DNA of 64,000 bases from Deinococcus humi (GCF_014201875.1 NZ_JACHFL010000017.1:48423-112422), one strand, 5' to 3'. Positions 26,003 to 35,666 are shown, counted from the first letter of the stretch. Notes: a model not told the origin generated them from the sequence alone. Numbers and translations are program-made.

Positions 26003-26142
26003 TCCTTGAACCACTCCGGTCCCGCTGAGGTGAAGTTGCTTCGCGTGGCTGCCCACGTCATCGGCCAGCGCGGCCACGCGACTCAGGCGCTGAATGAATC
26101 AGGCCGGGCGTGGAGGGCAGGGCATCACCAGACGGCCAACCT

Positions 26143-26379
26143 TCAGGCGATGCGCTGCATGTCAGTGGTGTAGCGCTGTTTCAACCTGCTGCTGAATTCC
26201 GCCGCGTGTGCTCCGGCCAGCATGACATCAAGCGAATAGTAGGTGTCCTCGCCGAGAAGGAGCGGCTTGCTGCTAAAACTTTGCTTAACGACCGTCTGTG
26301 CCGGGGCGCTGCTCAGAAGAGCATTGACTTCCTTTCGCGCCTCAGCGACGGCATCAATCAGGATCCGGTAGGTCTCCAT
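26143..26379 (-). CDS. Hypothetical protein (78 aa)
   Basis: A small protein, METYRILIDAVAEARKEVNA, continuing with LLSSAPAQTVVKQSFSSKP and ending LKQRYTTDMQRIA. It has coding-like composition and a helical N-terminus, with no membrane segment. I do not recognise the family. It stands between unrelated fragments. Confidence 0.55.
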   Translation of the reverse strand: METYRILIDAVAEARKEVNALLSSAPAQTVVKQSFSSKPLLLGEDTYYSLDVMLAGAHAAEFSSRLKQRYTTDMQRIA

Positions 26380-26460
26380 CCCAACGGTTTAGCAGTGTTC
26401 CCCTGACGCTTTTCTGACAATGTTGAGACGGGTTGCGGATCGCGCCGAACTCAGGCACGC

Positions 26461-26650
26461 TCAGCGCGTTCCGTCCTGGCTTCGTTTTCGCTCATGGACG
26501 GTGCGGCTGGTCTGCCAGTATTTCAGGCCATTCTCCTGCTGTTTCAAAAACCCACTCAAACTGTCAGATTTGACGAAGGACGAACTGGCAGGCAAGGTAT
26601 ACGCCTGTCGCACATCCCGCTCGGCGTCGGACGTGGACAGAATCACCGGA
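26461..26650 (-). pseudogene. CheY-like response regulator, C-terminal fragment
   Basis: The last 60 or so codons of a receiver domain: PVILSTSDAERDVRQAYTLP, then FVKSDSLSGFLKQQE and LKYWQTSRTVHERKRSQDGT. It is a clear paralogue of the intact regulator at 50429-50863, which has PVVMLTTSNAQQDVERAYSLH and LQYWQTSRTV at the same positions. The phospho-acceptor Asp and the whole N-terminal half are missing. It is inactive. Confidence 0.75.
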
Positions 26651-26721
26651 TACGGACCAGACGGGCCTCCAGGAGGCCGGGTGGTGCTGTGCAGCGTGGT
26701 GCAGGAGACCTGCCGACGCAT

Positions 26722-27233
26722 CTTCTACCGGAATCGGATACAGCGAGAGCCCCGCCCAGGAACACCGCCTGATCTGGATGTCGGTTGACGGTCAGGACCG
26801 ACTTAGGCCAACCCCCGGCGTGAGCGCGGCCCACGGCGTTGCTTGCAGTGTTCTGGCCGCCTCACTGTGATGGAGTCAAAGGCGTCCCTGATGCCTGACA
26901 CGTCTGATCCATCCATCATCTCACGTCTCCGGTCACCTCTGCCTCTCCATACTTCGATTCGCAGGGCACGGACAGATCGGGTGACCCAACTTTCCCCTGG
27001 ACGTTCAGATTGCCGTCACGACGGTGACCTGCGGCCTGATCGTGATCCTCGCCCCCCGCAAATTTTCTGGGTGCTGGACCCGACGCTCGAGGACTGGACG
27101 ACGTGAGGGGTCAAAACAGGATCTGACACGTCCTCTACCCTTCATGAATAAAGTTCCCTCTTTCCCTGCTGAGAAGCCGCGCCCATGCTGACTCCGGCAG
27201 CACTCTGCTGATGCCGCTCCCAGGAGGAACATT
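26722..27233. other. Gap without recognisable genes
   Basis: No supported coding frame or repeat. The right end supplies the AGGAGG ribosome site of the DUF981 gene at 27234. Confidence 0.45.
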
Positions 27234-27962
27234 ATGTCCGCAGCCGCTGGCGGTCTGGTCATCGATTGGACCCAGATGACCACCTACAACACCATCATGT
27301 CCCTGGCCACCGGGGCCGCCCTGCTCTCGTTGGCCGCGTTGGGCCGCACGGTAGCCCGCAAAGAGACCGTTCACGCCGAGGGCTGGGCACTCAATTTCGG
27401 GGTCCTGGGCTTCATCCTGACCCTGACCGGCGCGCACATGACACTGACCTGGCCGTTCGCCAGATACTTTCCCTTCGACAACATCATCTTTGGCGAGCCG
27501 TCGCTGGCCTTCGGCGTGATCCTGCTGGCCGCCGCCTTCTACCTCTGGAAACGGGCCGCCACCCTGCGTGGCTGCGCCGCAGTGGACCGCGAACTGGCAG
27601 GGGCCGCGCAGCCGCTCAGTATTTTCGTGGTAGGCCTGGGCTTGGCAATGGTGGCGATCGCCTGCGCGGGCGTCGCCTTTCAATTGTTCGCCGCTCCTCC
27701 TGAAGAACCGATCTCGGGCCGCTTCGCCCAGTACCCTTGGCTCGAAGCTCTTTTTATCTCCGGTTTGTACGCCACGGTGGGTTTAACGGCGATGCTCTAT
27801 CCCTTCTTCATGCGTCAGGTGGCGGCAGGTCAAATCGGGAGCGCCGTTCAAAAGGTAACCGGCGTGTTGCTGGTCCTCGATGGCGTGGCCTTTTTGCTGT
27901 TCGGGGCCCTCAATTACTACACGCACATAGGCTTGATCATCAACACCATGCCCAAACCCTAA
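27234..27962 (+). CDS. DUF981-family membrane protein
   Basis: An integral membrane protein of 242 aa with six or seven hydrophobic helices. Examples are IMSLATGAALLSLAALGRTV, WALNFGVLGFILTLTGAHM, LAFGVILLAAAFYLWKRAA and FVVGLGLAMVAIACAGVAFQLF. The pattern WALNFGVLGFILTLTGAHMTLTWPF followed by FDNIIFGEPSLAFG is characteristic of DUF981 proteins, which have no established function. The helix ends carry His residues (GAHM, YTHIG) that could bind metal or haem. AGGAGG lies 7-8 nt before the ATG. No partner genes adjoin. Confidence 0.8.
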   Translation: MSAAAGGLVIDWTQMTTYNTIMSLATGAALLSLAALGRTVARKETVHAEGWALNFGVLGFILTLTGAHMTLTWPFARYFPFDNIIFGEPSLAFGVILLAAAFYLWKRAATLRGCAAVDRELAGAAQPLSIFVVGLGLAMVAIACAGVAFQLFAAPPEEPISGRFAQYPWLEALFISGLYATVGLTAMLYPFFMRQVAAGQIGSAVQKVTGVLLVLDGVAFLLFGALNYYTHIGLIINTMPKP

Positions 27963-28074
27963 AAACACTCTGACAGCGAGCAACGGAGACCTTTCGCATC
28001 ACAAAAGCAATGGGTGGGAGCAACATGTGTTGAAACTACAGGTTCTTGTACAGCGCCTGCCGGATAATCCAGGA

Positions 28075-28925
28075 TCACCCCCTGCTGATAGGCTCACAGA
28101 TCGAGAGCCTTGCTGATGAATGTACTGCCCTTCTCCACCTGGATGCGCCCAGGCACCACACCGCCCACACGCTCCCCTTGATGCTGGTCCCGACATGAAT
28201 CGCCAAGCACTCCTGCGTGAAGGGGTCGATCAAGGTCAGGGCATCAGACCATTCCTCGTCAATGAGCGTGTCCGAAACAAAAGCAAACGCCCAAGCTTTA
28301 TTGGGCTGTTGGCTGCGCTGCGCGTCGTGCAGCGCAGCCATGCCGTCTGGGCCGTTTCATCCTCAGATTTAAGCCAGCCAGTTGATACAGCCTGAAAAAC
28401 CGCTTGTGGCCTAAATGCCAGCCTTCCCGCGCCATCAGGACATGAATTCTTCGGGAGCCGTACCGCGCCCGGGTATGGGCAATCTCGTGCATCCTTTGGG
28501 CTTCTGGATGCGCCATGCCCTGGTGGCGGTCAATGGTCCGCCACTCCTTTGAGAAGGGCGGAGGCGCGCCGTGCCCTCACCCGGTGGCCCGTCTTGCAGG
28601 TGATTGAACAGAACGCGGCGCTGATCCAACTTCAGAGCTTCTTTTGAATCACGGTCTGCGGCTTGATCTCGTGCAGTTTCAGATCGGCCGCCAGTTGTGT
28701 TCAGCTTGCGGTTCTCCTCTTCGAGATGTCTCAGCTGTCTGAACCCGCTGACCCCCAGGCCGCAGAACTTTTCTTCCAGTGCAGGTACCTCAACGCCGCG
28801 ATGCTCCTCTTTCGCCAGATTTCGGCCACAGAGTCCGGTTGTTTGAGAGCGGAAGCAAGCTGGTCGTTTGTGAATCGTTTTCCACGCATTGCTGGCTTCC
28901 AGGGGGTTTCCGCGATCATCCCAGA
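28075..28925 (-). mobile_element. IS3-family element, decayed (orfA and orfB pieces)
   Basis: Several minus-strand frames add up to a broken IS3-type element. OrfA-like helix-turn-helix: MRGKRFTNDQLASALKQPDS (about 28900). OrfB-like: MHEIAHTRARYGSRRIHVLMAREGW with KRFFRLYQLAGLNLRMKRPRR, then the integrase core AWAFAFVSDTLIDEEWSDAL and LIDPFTQECLAIHVGTSIKG, which contains one catalytic Asp. Frames shift at least three times and the C-terminal DDE part is missing, so it cannot transpose. I could not define terminal repeats. Confidence 0.75.
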
Positions 28926-28973
28926 GGCTCCATTCTCGTGTGGACAGGTTCTCAGGGTTCAGGTCACGGTGGT

Positions 28974-30341
28974 TTATAAAGAGGGCAACACAGCCAGGAA
29001 CGCCCCCAACTGCATCTGTACTGCCCGGCGAATCGGGACAGCCTGATACTCCAGATTTGTCTCAATCTCTTTGAAACCAGCCTCCAGAAGGGGCTTCAAG
29101 TGTTGACGCGCGGTTTCGAGGGCCGGAATCTCCTCCTGCTCCTGCTGAAGTCTGATTGCCCGGTCCAGCATGCTGTAGATCAGGAGTTGATAGAACTGCG
29201 AGACATACAGCGCATCCGTTTTCTGCGCAACGGTCGCCGGCTTCAGCGTTTTCTCGTCATTCAGAATCCCCTGACGCTGGCTATCGGCAGTCAGAAGATA
29301 GTGCTCATGGAAGAGCCGGAAAGCCCGGTGGAGGCGTGAATCCAACGTCATGAGGGGGCGAACCGGCTGATAAATCGCCTCCACCTGCGCCGTGAGGCGT
29401 TCCATTGTGGCCAGGCCTGTCAGGCGCACTTCCCGGCGGCTCAGGGGAGTCAGGCTATGGTCGGCCACCGCTGAAGCCTGAAAATATGGCAGCTCAGTGA
29501 CCAGCGCCAGGGCTCTGGGCTCACCCAATGTATTGAGGAAGTCACCGCTGGACCCACCACTACTGATCAACCTGGCCGGATCCTCGTCCGTAAAAGTTTC
29601 AAAGTAGTCGTAAGCCTCGGCCACCGAGGAATCTTTGAAAATCGCCGGGGCAAATTCAACGGCCCAGGGCATCTCTGGCTCACCCTGCGCCAGCACCAGT
29701 CCCAGGGATTCGGGAATGTGGTGGAATGCTGGGTAGACCTCCGGCAGATCGCGGCTGATGTAGTAGTACACCCCACCAAATCCCGCGTTGTGAAGCGCGT
29801 AAACGAAGGTGGGCCGAACTTCTCTGAGCGCCGCCATTAACGCCTGGGTTTCAGGAATGGGGGCGTCAAAGGTGAATCGCTTGTGCTGAACGGGGAAAGT
29901 CCACTCCACCTGTTCCATACCAGGGGGACGGTAAAATTCTGCGGCGTAGTGCCGGATGGTAAACGGACCATTGAACCATCCCTCGTTCAAGCGGGTGCCA
30001 TCTGGATCGATGCAGGGCAGCAGATGCCAAGTGAAGGTGCCGCGCAAATCTTCATGGGTGAGGAGTTGGTCGAGCAAATAGCTCACCAGCATAGCCCCAA
30101 TCGGTTCATTTGGATGCGGACAGGCATAGAACAGCAGCGCCACTGGCCCTGTTCCAATGCTTACCATCGGAATAGCCTCACCTTCGCTCGAATGACCCAC
30201 CTCGCGGTATCGGACCAGTTCCGGGTGTTGCCGGGCCGCATCTCGCGCCTGGGCATACAGCTCGTCTACCGTCAGAAACCGGGTGTACTCGGGCACCGTC
30301 TCCAGCCACGCCTCCAGGCTTTTCACGTCAGTCGCCAACAT
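28974..30341 (-). CDS. M14-family zinc carboxypeptidase
   Basis: A metallopeptidase of 455 aa that removes C-terminal or D-amino-acid-linked residues from peptides. Zinc ligands are His76 and Glu79 (ACPHPNEPIG) and His184 (YALHNAGFGG); the general base is Glu283 (VTELPYF). There is no signal peptide, so it acts in the cytosol. The ATG at 30339-30341 follows GAGGAG; a GTG 18 nt earlier is less likely. It is the last gene of an operon with a peptide ABC importer, so its job is probably to trim imported peptides, for example cell-wall or D-residue peptides as in MpaA. The substrate is inferred, not shown. Confidence 0.87.
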   Translation of the reverse strand: MLATDVKSLEAWLETVPEYTRFLTVDELYAQARDAARQHPELVRYREVGHSSEGEAIPMVSIGTGPVALLFYACPHPNEPIGAMLVSYLLDQLLTHEDLRGTFTWHLLPCIDPDGTRLNEGWFNGPFTIRHYAAEFYRPPGMEQVEWTFPVQHKRFTFDAPIPETQALMAALREVRPTFVYALHNAGFGGVYYYISRDLPEVYPAFHHIPESLGLVLAQGEPEMPWAVEFAPAIFKDSSVAEAYDYFETFTDEDPARLISSGGSSGDFLNTLGEPRALALVTELPYFQASAVADHSLTPLSRREVRLTGLATMERLTAQVEAIYQPVRPLMTLDSRLHRAFRLFHEHYLLTADSQRQGILNDEKTLKPATVAQKTDALYVSQFYQLLIYSMLDRAIRLQQEQEEIPALETARQHLKPLLEAGFKEIETNLEYQAVPIRRAVQMQLGAFLAVLPSL

Positions 30342-30361
30342 GCTCTTCTCCTCATTCACGG

Positions 30362-31246
30362 CTAACGACCCATTCGAGGGTCAAAGGCCTGCCGCAACCC
30401 ATCACCGACGAAATTGAAGCTCATCACCACCAGGGCGATGAAGATCCCCGGCCACACAATGAGCGAAGGGGACTGCAGCAAATAATTCTTGCCTTCGTTA
30501 ACCATCGTGCCCCACTCCGGTGTGGGCGGCTGCACGCCCAGCCCCAGGAAGCCCAGAGCCGCGAGGGCCAGGATGGCCTGTGGAACGCCGAACGTCGCGG
30601 CCACAATGATCGGCGTCAGGCTGTTGGGCAGGATGTACCGGAACATGATGCGCCCTGAACTGGCTCCACTGGCGCGTGCCGCCTCGACGAATTCCCGCTG
30701 CCGCAGCGTCAACACCTGAGCGCGAACCAGGCGGGCGTAGATTGGCCAGCTCACGACGCCCAGAACCCACACCACATTGAAAATGCTGGTTCCGAGGACA
30801 GCGATCACGGCCACCACCAGCACCAGGAAGGGAAAGGCAAAAAACACCTCCACCAACCGCATGATCAGCACATCCACCCAGCCCCGAAAATACCCTGCAA
30901 CCAGCCCCAGAAGGCTCCCCAGGCCCGCTGCGATGACCACCACCACCAGTCCGGAGACCAGCGAGATGCGCGAGCCGTAGATCAGCCGCGAGAATAGATC
31001 TCGCCCGAAGTTGTCGGTGCCGAGCAGGTGACCGCCCTGACCTGGCAGGAGGAAGGCACTTTGAAGATTCATGGCATAGGGATCATCTGGGGCCACCCAG
31101 GGAGCGAACAGGGCCGCCCCGTAAAAGGCCAGCAGCAGCAACAGCCCCAGTACGCTCAGGCGATGGTGCGTGAAGTCGCGCCAGCTCCGGCTGGCCGGAC
31201 GTCGAGTACGCATTGCACTGACGTTGAGGTTGAAGGCTTTACTCAT
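30362..31246 (-). CDS. Peptide ABC importer, permease (DppC type)
   Basis: An inner-membrane permease of 294 aa. An N-terminal OppC-type domain precedes the first helix (LSVLGLLLLLAFYGAALFAPW), then LLGTDNFGRDLFSRLIYGSRISL, and the EAA coupling loop EFVEAARASGASSGRIMFRYILPN. The ATG at 31244-31246 lies within the end of the DppB gene (8-bp overlap), giving translational coupling. The C-terminus DGLRQAFDPRMGR is the family standard. It pairs with DppB to form the channel. Confidence 0.93.
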   Translation of the reverse strand: MSKAFNLNVSAMRTRRPASRSWRDFTHHRLSVLGLLLLLAFYGAALFAPWVAPDDPYAMNLQSAFLLPGQGGHLLGTDNFGRDLFSRLIYGSRISLVSGLVVVVIAAGLGSLLGLVAGYFRGWVDVLIMRLVEVFFAFPFLVLVVAVIAVLGTSIFNVVWVLGVVSWPIYARLVRAQVLTLRQREFVEAARASGASSGRIMFRYILPNSLTPIIVAATFGVPQAILALAALGFLGLGVQPPTPEWGTMVNEGKNYLLQSPSLIVWPGIFIALVVMSFNFVGDGLRQAFDPRMGR

Positions 31247-32192
31247 AATGAATCCTCGGATCCACCAGCGAATAGAGCAGATCGGTGACCAGGATCGACA
31301 ACACAAACAGAGTCGCGAAGACCAGCACGCTGCCCTGAATCATCGGGAGGTCGCGCTGCTGAATGGCGGTAATCGTGAGCATGCCCATGCCTGGCCATGA
31401 GAAGATGGTTTCCACGATGACGGCTCCGCCCAAGAGCCCCCCAAATTGCAGACCCGCCGTGGTAATGATTGGGAGCGCCGCGTTCCGCAGGGCATGTTTG
31501 TACACCACCCGTACCGGTGCCACACCCTTGGCGCGGGCTGTGCGGACGTAATCTTCACCCAGAGTATCGAGCAGCGCGTTGCGGGTCAGGCGCGTGAGAA
31601 TTGCCGTAAGCTCGCTGCCCAGCGCGATGGTTGGCAAAATCAGGTAACTCAGAAAGGTCCATGGGCCGCCGCTCAAGTTGACGAGACCGCCGCCACCCAG
31701 AGGCAGCCACTGTAGTTTCAGGCTGAAGAGCAAAATCAACATCAGCCCCAACCAGAAACTGGGCAGCGCCACGCCCAGCACGCTCACGGCGGATGCCAGG
31801 TAATCGGCGACGGTGTTGGGCCGTGCGCCGGCCAGACCGCCTGCAATCAAGGACACAATTGCTGCGAAGAGCAGTGAAGAAATGGCCAGAAGCAGGGTAT
31901 TGGGCAAGGCGGCCCAGATCTGGGCGGCCACCGGCTGTCCGATCACAATCGACTGCCCCAGGTCGCCATGCAGCACATCCCACAGGTAATGCACGAACCG
32001 GAGAAACCAGGGTTCATCCAACCTCAGTTGGCCACGCACCCGCTCAACGGCGTCAGGATTGGAGATTCCAGAACTGAGTGCCAGGCTGATGTAGCTGCCC
32101 GGCGCAAATGCCAGCAGCGCGAAGGTAATAAAGCTGATCCCCACCAGCACAGGGATCAGCAACAACAGGCGTTTGAGAATAAAATTCAGCAC
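31239..32192 (-). CDS. Peptide ABC importer, permease (DppB type)
   Basis: An inner-membrane permease of 317 aa beginning with the family's typical first helix (LNFILKRLLLLIPVLVGISFITF), then LRLDEPWFLRFVHYLWDVLHGDLGQS and the EAA loop EDYVRTARAKGVAPVRVVYKHALRN. The final DLLYSLVDPRIHYE is canonical. It follows the binding-protein gene by 26 bp and overlaps DppC. No DppD or DppF ATPase genes are present in the window. Confidence 0.93.
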   Translation of the reverse strand: MLNFILKRLLLLIPVLVGISFITFALLAFAPGSYISLALSSGISNPDAVERVRGQLRLDEPWFLRFVHYLWDVLHGDLGQSIVIGQPVAAQIWAALPNTLLLAISSLLFAAIVSLIAGGLAGARPNTVADYLASAVSVLGVALPSFWLGLMLILLFSLKLQWLPLGGGGLVNLSGGPWTFLSYLILPTIALGSELTAILTRLTRNALLDTLGEDYVRTARAKGVAPVRVVYKHALRNAALPIITTAGLQFGGLLGGAVIVETIFSWPGMGMLTITAIQQRDLPMIQGSVLVFATLFVLSILVTDLLYSLVDPRIHYE

Positions 32193-32218
32193 GGATCAGA
32201 ACTTCCTCATCCTCAACT

Positions 32219-33808
32219 TCATGGGTTGAACATGACATTGTTTGTGGGCGTCACCAGCTTGAGCGGTCCATAAGCTGGCACGAAGTCCTGAACCTTGGTG
32301 TTGACCACTGAGTACCCATTTTCAAAGTAGAGGGGGATGCCCACCTTATCCTGGAAGATCGCGCGCTGCGCGCGTTTCCACAAGCTGCTGCGCTGCTGAG
32401 CATTCACAGTGGTGAGCGCCTGCGCGAAGAGGGCATCCACGCTGGCATTCTTGTACTGGTGGGTGTTGGTGGTTCCAATATTGTCCCCATTGAACAGCGA
32501 GGACAGTCCTGTGGTGCCGGCGAAGCTGAAATCGAAGAAGAGGCCGGTGTTGTTGCCCTTGACCAGATCATCGGCCCACACCGAGACGTCCTGCTGCTGG
32601 ATGCTGGCGTCGATCCCGAAGGCTTTGAGTTGTGTGACCAGAATGGTCAGCACCCGGACCTGTGATCCGGCAATGGTCTTGATGGGGACGCTCAGGGTCT
32701 TGCCGCCTTTGGCGTAGAGCCCCGCTGCATTCTTGGCGTAGCCCGCTTTGGTCAGGAGCGCTGCCGCCCCGGCAGGATCATAAGACCACAGGTTCTTGAG
32801 GCTGGCGTCATAGCCGAAAGGGACCCACGGCGGCACCTGGCCGTAGGCCCGAACCGCGTGAACGCCCAGCACCGACTTGTAGGCGCTGTCAATGTCCATC
32901 GCCATTGCCAGGGCCTTGCGCACGTTTACGTCGTTGAACGGTGCGGTCTTGACATTGAAGCCCAGACCCCGGTAAGACCCTGGCCCCGTGATCAGCTTGA
33001 CACTTTTCTGGGTGGCGAGTTGGGTAGCCGAGTCGACATTGAGCAGGTAGGACACCACGTCTACTCGGTTGCTCTGCACAGCGAGGGTCGCCACTGTGGG
33101 ATCAGGCAGGTAGATGAATTGAACCTGCTTCAGCTTGGGCTTGAGCCAGTAGTTCTCATTGCGGTTCAGGGTGATGGTCTGATTGGGCGTGAACGCCTGC
33201 ACCTTAAAGGGGCCTGATCCGATGGGCGCACGGGCAAATCCTTCCTCACCCAGTTTCTCGATGGCCTCGCGGGGCACAATCGCCACCTGCGCCAGTTGGT
33301 TAGGGTCAATGACGAGGAAGGGATTGGGCTTGGCTGTCTTAAGTTCCACCGTGTATTTGCCGGTGGCCTTGGCGCTGGCGATATCGCCGATGGAAAAAGC
33401 ATTGGTGACCTTCACGAAGCGGTTGATTGAGTACACGACATCTTCTGCCGTGACTTCGCGCCCCTTGCCCTTGGCGAAGACAGGATTGTCGTCTTGAAAC
33501 TTGACGCCGCGGCGCAGATTGAAAATCCAGGTGGTGCTGTTGGGGGTGGTCCAGCTGGTGGCCAGCAGCGGCTGGGGGGTAGCTTTGGCATCTAAATAAA
33601 CCAGTGAGTCGAACACCAAGCCGCCGATATTGCCCTCATCGCCGTTGCCGCCTGTCTTGTATGGATCGAGCTGACGGATGGAGGTGAAGGCGATGCGGAG
33701 GGTACCACCATCGGCATTGGCCCGGGCACCAACGAAGGGTGAAACAAGCATGGCAACACTCGTCCAGGCGAGCGTTGAGCTCAGAGACCGCTTCGTGCTC
33801 GTTCCCAT
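32219..33808 (-). CDS. Peptide ABC importer, substrate-binding protein (family 5)
   Basis: An exported binding protein of 529 aa of the DppA/OppA family. The signal peptide is the first 28 residues or so (basic start STKRSL, hydrophobic core, cleavage near GARA). SBP-5 hallmarks are LATSWTTPNSTTWIFNLRRGVKFQDDNPV, AEDVVYSINRF, GSGPFKVQAFTPNQTITLNRNENYW and a C-terminal FENGYSVVNTKVQDF. ATG 33808 is chosen because AAGGAG lies 5 nt before it. It is the first gene of the operon; an inverted repeat at 33828-33845 lies in its leader. The peptide ligand is unknown. Confidence 0.93.
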   Translation of the reverse strand: MGTSTKRSLSSTLAWTSVAMLVSPFVGARANADGGTLRIAFTSIRQLDPYKTGGNGDEGNIGGLVFDSLVYLDAKATPQPLLATSWTTPNSTTWIFNLRRGVKFQDDNPVFAKGKGREVTAEDVVYSINRFVKVTNAFSIGDIASAKATGKYTVELKTAKPNPFLVIDPNQLAQVAIVPREAIEKLGEEGFARAPIGSGPFKVQAFTPNQTITLNRNENYWLKPKLKQVQFIYLPDPTVATLAVQSNRVDVVSYLLNVDSATQLATQKSVKLITGPGSYRGLGFNVKTAPFNDVNVRKALAMAMDIDSAYKSVLGVHAVRAYGQVPPWVPFGYDASLKNLWSYDPAGAAALLTKAGYAKNAAGLYAKGGKTLSVPIKTIAGSQVRVLTILVTQLKAFGIDASIQQQDVSVWADDLVKGNNTGLFFDFSFAGTTGLSSLFNGDNIGTTNTHQYKNASVDALFAQALTTVNAQQRSSLWKRAQRAIFQDKVGIPLYFENGYSVVNTKVQDFVPAYGPLKLVTPTNNVMFNP

Positions 33809-33827
33809 GGTCACTCCTTTGTATATC

Positions 33828-33845
33828 TATGCGTTAATACGCATA
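33828..33845. promoter_or_regulatory. Inverted repeat upstream of the peptide-uptake operon
   Basis: TATGCGT-TAAT-ACGCATA, a perfect 7-bp-arm palindrome, lies 20 bp upstream of the start codon and about 10 bp before the ribosome site. It is a candidate operator. No regulator gene is adjacent. Confidence 0.5.
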
Positions 33846-34118
33846 CAATTGAGGGGCTTTCGATCAGCGGCGAAGTCCGTGTAAACGGTCAGACAATTCG
33901 AAAGTGACACTTCCAAGCTAGAAGCGGCTTCATGAACATATCTTTCAAGGCTCTACATCGTAATTTGGATCGACGGAATTGTTGGCTACAATACAGGTCG
34001 TGCGGCTCAATCGCAACCCCTGAAAGCCGAACTGCTTCGGATGGGCTGGATGAATTTCGTTGCCTCGACAGTGATGGCAGACCCATCAGAAAGGCAATGG
34101 ACTGGCAAGAGGAGGACA

Positions 34119-34700
34119 ATGACGAACAGCTCTGATACGTACGTGATCACCAGTCTGACTGCATTGGAACAGCTTTATCCCACACCCAGCACCGGAGTGA
34201 CCTTAAAAGTCATGGATCATCTTGATGAGGCGCTCCAGAGCGCCCTGGCGCTCTCCACGCTGTGTTTCCTGGCAACCTCAAATACGGAAGGTCACCTGGA
34301 TTGCTCGCCGCGTGGAGATCCAGCTGGCGCGGTGCAGGTTCTCGGGGCCAAGACGCTGATGCTGGCTGACCGGCCCGGCAACAACCGTTTGGACAGCCTG
34401 CGGAACATCATTCAAAATCCTGAGGTGGGACTGATTTTTCTGCTTCCTGGGGTCAATGAGGTCGTGCGGGTGAATGGGCGCGCCTCAATCTCGGTGGAGC
34501 CTGCGCTCCTCAGCCGAGCCGCATTGGGTGGGAAACTGCCCAGAACAGTGTTGATTATTCAGGTGCGTGAAGCTTTTATGCATTGTCCCCGTGCTTTTAG
34601 CAAGGCAGAACTCTGGGATCCGCGACAGCATTTAACAGACGAACAGAGGCCGGATTTCAATGCGATGTATGCTGCTCATGTGCTCGCGAATACGCCATAA
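34119..34700 (+). CDS. Pyridoxamine-5'-phosphate-oxidase-like flavoprotein
   Basis: A protein of 193 aa with the split-barrel fold that binds FMN or F420. STLCFLATSNTEGHLDCSPRGDPAG is the first sheet with the flavin-phosphate segment. LADRPGNNRLDSLRNIIQNPEVGLIFLLPGVNEVVRVNGRA is the core, and CPRAFSKAELWDP is the C-terminal motif. These match the subgroup annotated as MSMEG_1061-type PPOX proteins. ATG 34119 is chosen for the GAGGAGG just upstream; a start at 34041 would add an unrelated tail. It diverges from the peptide-uptake operon. The substrate is unknown, with detoxification of a reactive small molecule being the usual guess. Confidence 0.85.
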   Translation: MTNSSDTYVITSLTALEQLYPTPSTGVTLKVMDHLDEALQSALALSTLCFLATSNTEGHLDCSPRGDPAGAVQVLGAKTLMLADRPGNNRLDSLRNIIQNPEVGLIFLLPGVNEVVRVNGRASISVEPALLSRAALGGKLPRTVLIIQVREAFMHCPRAFSKAELWDPRQHLTDEQRPDFNAMYAAHVLANTP

Positions 34701-34916
34701 TTTGACGGCTCTGAATGGCTTGACTCCGAACCCCTCTAGGCGGACCGGTCGCGCGTCGAATGGTGAGAGCTGCCCAGGGTTTCAGTCACGGATAGGGTGA
34801 AGGCAGATGCGCTGAGATCTTCTGCCCGGCTGGGCGCTGTTGTTCATCGACTCACGCAGCGCGAAGCGCTGTGGCCACCCGCCCGACGTGGCCTGGGGGA
34901 GGAGGGTGAAGCAGAC

Positions 34917-35666
34917 TCACTGCACCCGGATGGTAGAGATGAACTGGTCGATCCGCGTCAGGCGGGGATCATTTGTCAGGCCGGCGAGTACGTGCGTCAT
35001 CTGCGTGAGGTGTTTGCGGTAGGCGCCGCCGGCGTCGGAAAAGACGGCATCCTGCTCTTGGCGCAGGGCTGGCGTCGCCCAGTAATCCAGAGGGATTTCG
35101 CTCAACATCACGTCGTAGCCAAACGTTAGAAGATGCTTGCCGTCGTTCGTGAGCCCAACGAAGGTGTAGAACAGCTCGCTACGCACCAGGGGCGCCACCT
35201 CAAAGGAGTAGGCGACGAGATACCGTACGCCTCTCCCACCTTGGAAGTGGAGATACTTGACGGCTGTCCGCACCACCTGGTCACCAGCTTTCGGCGGAAA
35301 GAACGGCAGGTCGCCCTTGACGCCTGACCCGGGAGGCCGCTTCGCGAGAAGCGTCCGAAGGGCAGCGATTTCGCGCTGCGCCGCTCCGTTCGGATCGGGA
35401 TTGAGTCTCAGAACCTCGGCCAGTGGATAGACGTTGAAGCCGCCAACCGCCTGGTTCTTCGGTCCAAGCGCCACGCCGACGTGAGGCGGCGCCTTGAAGC
35501 CGAGCGGATACGTCTCCGCAGGCCCGGTGCGGGTGACCGCCTGGAGGCTCAGCGGACGGGCGTCGAAGGTAACGTGCGGCAGCCCGGCGGCGAGGACGGA
35601 TGAGGGAGTGAGGAGCAGGGCGAGCAGGCGGCAGTATGGAGGGAAACGGACGGAGGGATAAGGCAT
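34917..35666 (-). CDS. Exported hypothetical protein (249 aa)
   Basis: A secreted protein with an N-terminal signal peptide (YCRLLALLLTPSSVLAAGL) and a mature domain rich in beta strands: VTFDARPLSLQAVTRTG, VGGFNVYPLAEVLRLN, YLVAYSFEVAPLVRSELFYTFVG and LLTFGYDVMLSEIPLDYWATPALR. It ends RIDQFISTIRVQ. AAAGGAC precedes the ATG. I do not recognise the family. It follows the 697-aa exported protein on the same strand after about 140 bp, so the two may be co-transcribed and act together at the envelope. Confidence 0.7.
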   Translation of the reverse strand: MPYPSVRFPPYCRLLALLLTPSSVLAAGLPHVTFDARPLSLQAVTRTGPAETYPLGFKAPPHVGVALGPKNQAVGGFNVYPLAEVLRLNPDPNGAAQREIAALRTLLAKRPPGSGVKGDLPFFPPKAGDQVVRTAVKYLHFQGGRGVRYLVAYSFEVAPLVRSELFYTFVGLTNDGKHLLTFGYDVMLSEIPLDYWATPALRQEQDAVFSDAGGAYRKHLTQMTHVLAGLTNDPRLTRIDQFISTIRVQ

